This document shows positions 5,086-6,753 of a stretch of 6,753 nucleotides of DNA, in pieces; the first letter of the stretch is position 1; the number at the start of each line of letters is the position of its first letter. The notes under the pieces are model-generated. The model was not told the DNA's origin, made no database searches, and saw only the letters and a program-made list of their open reading frames with translations. The position numbers were made by a program, and so were the translations under genes. The stretch comes from a bacterium (GTDB taxonomy: Bacteria > SZUA-79 > Acidulodesulfobacterales > Acidulodesulfobacteraceae). The stretch covers positions 1-6,753 of the forward strand of contig JAJYRF010000078.1 of the NCBI GenBank assembly GCA_021794255.1, given 5' to 3'.

Positions 5086-6177
5086 ATGGCTGAAAATGAA
5101 AAAATAGATGTTGCTGCCGCCCTGACGAAAAAACTCACGGAAAAGCCACAAGCTCTTGAACATTTATTAAATATTATTGACAGGTTAGACACTCTAGATG
5201 AATTTAGCGCAATGATTCAAGCTCAGAAGGAAGGAGCAACAGATGCAATAGTTCAAAGGGTGGCTGACAATATTACCGTTGGTCTTTCTATACTAGATAG
5301 TTTTTTCGGTGAAGAGCAGCTTTCCATGATTAAAACTGTCGGTGAAAAGTCTGAAAGCATGAAAAAAGGCATTGAAAAGATTGACGAACTCGAAAGAACC
5401 GGCACGCTTCAAACTCTTAAGGAAATGGGTGATTTTGTTGCAGGATTTAACAAAGGAACGACTGATGCGATGATTGAACGTATGGCGGGGACTGCCGAGA
5501 AATTGGCGGAGCTGACAGATGTCCTTAGCGATGAAAATATAATAGGGCTTGTTAAAAAAACACATCAAATATCAAAGTCTATAGAATCTTCGCTTGAAAA
5601 GATTGACGAACTCGAAAGAACCGGCACGCTTCAAACTCTTAAGGAAATGGGTGATTTTGTTGCAGGATTTAACAAAGGAACGACTGATGCGATGATTGAA
5701 CGTATGGCGGGGACTGCCGAGAAATTGGCGGAGCTGACAGAGATGACATTGCAATATAACATAAAGCCGCTTCTAGACGCAGGGCAGGGATTTATTGACA
5801 GTGGCACATTAGACGATTTAGTCGAACTTGCCAATGCAACGGCAGGAGCGAAAAGAATGTTTACCGACGGATTGATTGACAGGCTTGTGAATACAGGTCA
5901 GTTAATAATAGAAACTCTTGTAACTCAAATGGATGTGAAAGAAGTTATTAAATCTATCAATCGTTCAACAACGGAAACAATTAATGAATCAAAAGAAGAA
6001 AAATATCAAAAAAACGGTATTTTGTCTTTATTATCGCTGGCAAAAGATCCGGAAGTGATGCACGGACTTAAATTTATGATGCTGTTATCTAAAAACTTAA
6101 CTATTGACATAAAAATGCATGCTCAAGATATTTTTATTTCAAATGCAGGGGCTGAAAAAGAGTTTAAAACTATTTAG
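5086..6177 (+). CDS. DUF1641 protein with four related helical modules
   Basis: The 363-residue protein is predicted to be all-helical, acidic/basic rich, soluble and without cysteine. AKDPEVMHGLKFMMLLSKNL (319-338) matches the DUF1641 signature (xxDPEVxxGLxFLLxLLxxL). DUF1641 proteins are uncharacterised, and I recall them beside SQR-like flavoproteins in some bacteria and archaea. Four modules share a TDxxIxRhh core: ATDAIVQRVAD (51-61), TTDAMIERMAG (125-135 and 199-209) and FTDGLIDRLVN (259-269). Spacing is 74, 74 and 60 residues. Modules 2 and 3 are identical over residues 97-144 and 171-218. Single-module relatives are shorter, so this copy looks expanded. AGGAGG (5074-5079) fits the ATG, and the 38-bp gap to the flavoprotein gene suggests co-transcription. 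A role as scaffold or membrane-docking partner of the flavoprotein is inference. The reading frame ends inside a 15-bp tandem repeat, so the native C-terminus may be altered. Confidence 0.78.
   Translation: MAENEKIDVAAALTKKLTEKPQALEHLLNIIDRLDTLDEFSAMIQAQKEGATDAIVQRVADNITVGLSILDSFFGEEQLSMIKTVGEKSESMKKGIEKIDELERTGTLQTLKEMGDFVAGFNKGTTDAMIERMAGTAEKLAELTDVLSDENIIGLVKKTHQISKSIESSLEKIDELERTGTLQTLKEMGDFVAGFNKGTTDAMIERMAGTAEKLAELTEMTLQYNIKPLLDAGQGFIDSGTLDDLVELANATAGAKRMFTDGLIDRLVNTGQLIIETLVTQMDVKEVIKSINRSTTETINESKEEKYQKNGILSLLSLAKDPEVMHGLKFMMLLSKNLTIDIKMHAQDIFISNAGAEKEFKTI
5372..5741 (+). repeat. 148-bp perfect direct repeat inside the DUF1641 gene
   Basis: Bases 5372-5519 and 5594-5741 are identical over all 148 positions, offset by 222 bp (74 codons, in frame). 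The 74 bp between the copies is not a copy of the 74 bp before the first copy, although the encoded linkers are weakly similar in pattern. The pair is less AT-rich than the rest of the gene. Recombination between the copies would delete or add exactly one 74-residue unit without a frameshift. Confidence 0.95.
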
Positions 6178-6190
6178 TTTAAAACTATTT
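6161..6190. repeat. 15-bp perfect tandem duplication over the DUF1641 stop codon
   Basis: AGTTTAAAACTATTT is repeated head to tail at 6161-6175 and 6176-6190. The stop TAG (6175-6177) spans the junction. The second copy leads directly into the transposase remnant at 6191, so this may be a scar of insertion or imprecise loss. Confidence 0.65.
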
Positions 6191-6289
6191 AAGTTAGAGC
6201 CTGGCATCAGAGCAAAAAAGGCAACGATAGAAGAGCATATAGACGGCTCCATGTCAATAAAATATAACGGCGCATGGACAGTATATTAA
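6191..6289 (+). pseudogene. Transposase C-terminal remnant (DDE/integrase-core type)
   Basis: In the frame one base ahead of the DUF1641 gene, KLEPGIRAKKATIEEHIDGS and then MSIKYNGAWTVY are followed by TAA at 6287-6289. The pattern (basic linker, V/I-E-x-H-x-DGSMxIxYxGxxL/VxY, stop) is the usual tail of ISNCY/IS481-like transposases, after the integrase core. No catalytic domain, start codon or terminal inverted repeats are visible, so only about 32 codons survive. The assignment rests on a short segment I recognise by pattern. The exact IS family is uncertain. Confidence 0.6.
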
Positions 6290-6321
6290 TTTTAACCAAA
6301 AAGTGACATTTCTACTTTGCC

Positions 6322-6333
6322 TTGACATTGACA
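6322..6333 (+). promoter_or_regulatory. Tandem TTGACA motif
   Basis: TTGACA occurs twice head to tail (6322-6327, 6328-6333). The second copy continues as TTGACAGAATGGCAT (6328-6342), which matches TTGACAAAATGGCAT at 2666-2680 in 14 of 15 positions. No good -10 lies at the right distance from either, so promoter activity is doubtful. The shared 15-mer is the more notable point. Confidence 0.3.
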
Positions 6334-6423
6334 GAATGGCATTTGCTTTTTTAAAGAAATATATTATAATTACTTTAAATGGTTTAGATAGTCTAATATG
6401 ACATATCTTTGCAAGCTGAATAT

Positions 6424-6429
6424 TATAAT
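6424..6429 (+). promoter_or_regulatory. -10 box candidate for tRNA-Val(CAC)
   Basis: A perfect TATAAT lies 14 bp before the tRNA 5' end, which would place the start only about 7-9 nt upstream of the mature tRNA. No recognisable -35 lies 16-18 bp upstream. Another TATAAT is at 6365-6370, also without a clear -35. Confidence 0.3.
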
Positions 6430-6443
6430 GTTACTAAATAAAT

Positions 6444-6518
6444 GGGCGCGTAACTCAGGGGTAGAGTGCCACCTTCACACGGTGGAAGCCGGCGGTTCGA
6501 GACCGTCCGCGCCTACCA
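6444..6518 (+). tRNA. tRNA-Val (anticodon CAC)
   Basis: A 75-nt cloverleaf with encoded CCA. The acceptor is GGGCGCG/CGCGCCT (G1-U72 wobble), the D stem ACTC/GAGT, the anticodon stem CCACC/GGTGG, and the loop TTCACAC has CAC at 6476-6478 with the normal T33. The variable loop has 5 nt. The T stem GGCGG/CCGTC has one G-U pair, with loop TTCGAGA. It decodes GUG. Its T arm and 3' end are close to those of the tRNA-Val(GAC) at 282-357. A tyrosine recombinase gene starts 141 bp beyond the 3' end, the arrangement of a tRNA used as an integration site. Confidence 0.95.
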
Positions 6519-6572
6519 GCTAAATCAAGCAGTATTTAAGCCTTTCCAGTCGTTATCCCTCCAAAAATTATA

Positions 6573-6601
6573 TTGACATATTTGTCAAATTTTGCTAAAT
6601 T
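6573..6601 (+). promoter_or_regulatory. Candidate promoter of the integrase gene
   Basis: TTGACA (6573-6578) is followed by 17 bp and TAAATT (6596-6601, four of six). The -35 is also one arm of the inverted repeat TTGACA-TATT-TGTCAA (6573-6588). The leader would be about 52 nt. The inverted repeat is a plausible operator or recombinase arm site. Confidence 0.4.
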
Positions 6602-6623
6602 TTAATGAAAATTGCCAAAATTT
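6587..6623. repeat. Imperfect hairpin ahead of the integrase gene
   Basis: AAATTTTG (6587-6594) pairs with CAAAATTT (6616-6623), and pairing continues inward with mismatches (6596-6603 against 6607-6614). It overlaps the candidate -10, so as RNA or DNA structure it could affect integrase expression. AT-rich pairing makes it weak. Confidence 0.35.
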
Positions 6624-6659
6624 AGACACAATTTAAGGCACAGTCAAGGGGGGTATAAA

Positions 6660-6753
6660 ATGCTTTATAAAAGAGGTAATATCTGGTGGACTAAATTTAT
6701 GCTCGACGGCAAGTTGCATAGATATTCCTGTAAAACTAAAGATAAATCCGTAG
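6660..6753 (+). CDS. Tyrosine recombinase (phage-type integrase), N-terminal part, runs off the window
   Basis: From ATG 6660 the frame stays open to the window end: MLYKRGNIWWTKFMLDGKLH, then RYSCKTKDKSV. LYKRGxxWWxxFxxxGKxxRxSxxTxxK is the well-known N-terminal arm-binding segment of phage and island integrases. Catalytic residues lie beyond the window. AAGGGGGG (6646-6653), 6 bp before the ATG, is a strong ribosome site. The gene reads away from tRNA-Val(CAC), whose 3' end is 141 bp upstream, so the element it belongs to probably extends to the right with one attachment junction at the tRNA. Integrity cannot be judged from 31 codons. Confidence 0.85.
   Translation, partial: MLYKRGNIWWTKFMLDGKLHRYSCKTKDKSV

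Noticed and set aside
5293..5834. Minus-strand frames across the DUF1641 repeat with near-identical peptides
   Set aside because: The likeness between them is a by-product of the 148-bp repeat in the coding strand; no start signals.
6337..6350. TGGCAT...TTGC as a sigma-54 promoter
   Set aside because: The GG and GC elements are at the wrong spacing for the -24/-12 pattern.

Overview
The window is a very AT-rich stretch of bacterial DNA. Shine-Dalgarno motifs precede four of the five genes with a visible start, both tRNA-Val genes encode CCA, and sigma-70-type promoter boxes are present. The gene content (sulfide:quinone-oxidoreductase-type flavoprotein, TusA, DsrE-like protein, DUF1641 protein) points to a low-GC sulfur-metabolising bacterium. 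I cannot name the lineage from sequence alone. A low-GC sulfur-cycling delta-proteobacterial-type lineage or an Aquificota-like one would fit, but this is only a guess.

Layout. The left edge (1-281) is mobile-element debris: the C-terminus of a RelE/ParE-type toxin, then within about 10 bases the last ~40 codons of a tyrosine recombinase. It ends 37 bp from the 3' end of a minus-strand tRNA-Val(GAC) (282-357). That tRNA has an unusual C at position 33. Its likely promoter is TTGACA-17-TAAAAT with an 18-bp perfect palindrome filling the spacer. Next come a gene-poor block with inverted and direct repeats (358-663) and a minus-strand 14-TM DHA2-type MFS exporter (664-2202). A long, extremely AT-rich intergenic region (2203-3017) follows. 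It holds several tandem repeats and a second minus-strand promoter with a 22-bp palindrome in its spacer.

The core of the window is a plus-strand, probably co-transcribed set at 3018-6177: DsrE-like protein, TusA, SQR-type flavoprotein and a DUF1641 protein. A working model is that the flavoprotein oxidises sulfide and passes electrons to quinone, that TusA and DsrE carry the resulting sulfane sulfur as persulfide on single cysteines, and that the cysteine-free DUF1641 protein acts as a helical scaffold or adaptor. The DUF1641 protein has four related helical modules. Modules 2 and 3 share a 148-bp stretch identical at the DNA level.

The right edge (6191-6753) is again mobile-element territory: a transposase C-terminal remnant, a tRNA-Val(CAC) (6444-6518), and the intact 5' end of a tyrosine recombinase gene starting 141 bp past the tRNA 3' end and running out of the window. 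The MFS gene and sulfur operon therefore sit between two tRNA-Val genes whose 3' ends both face outward into integrase-bearing DNA.
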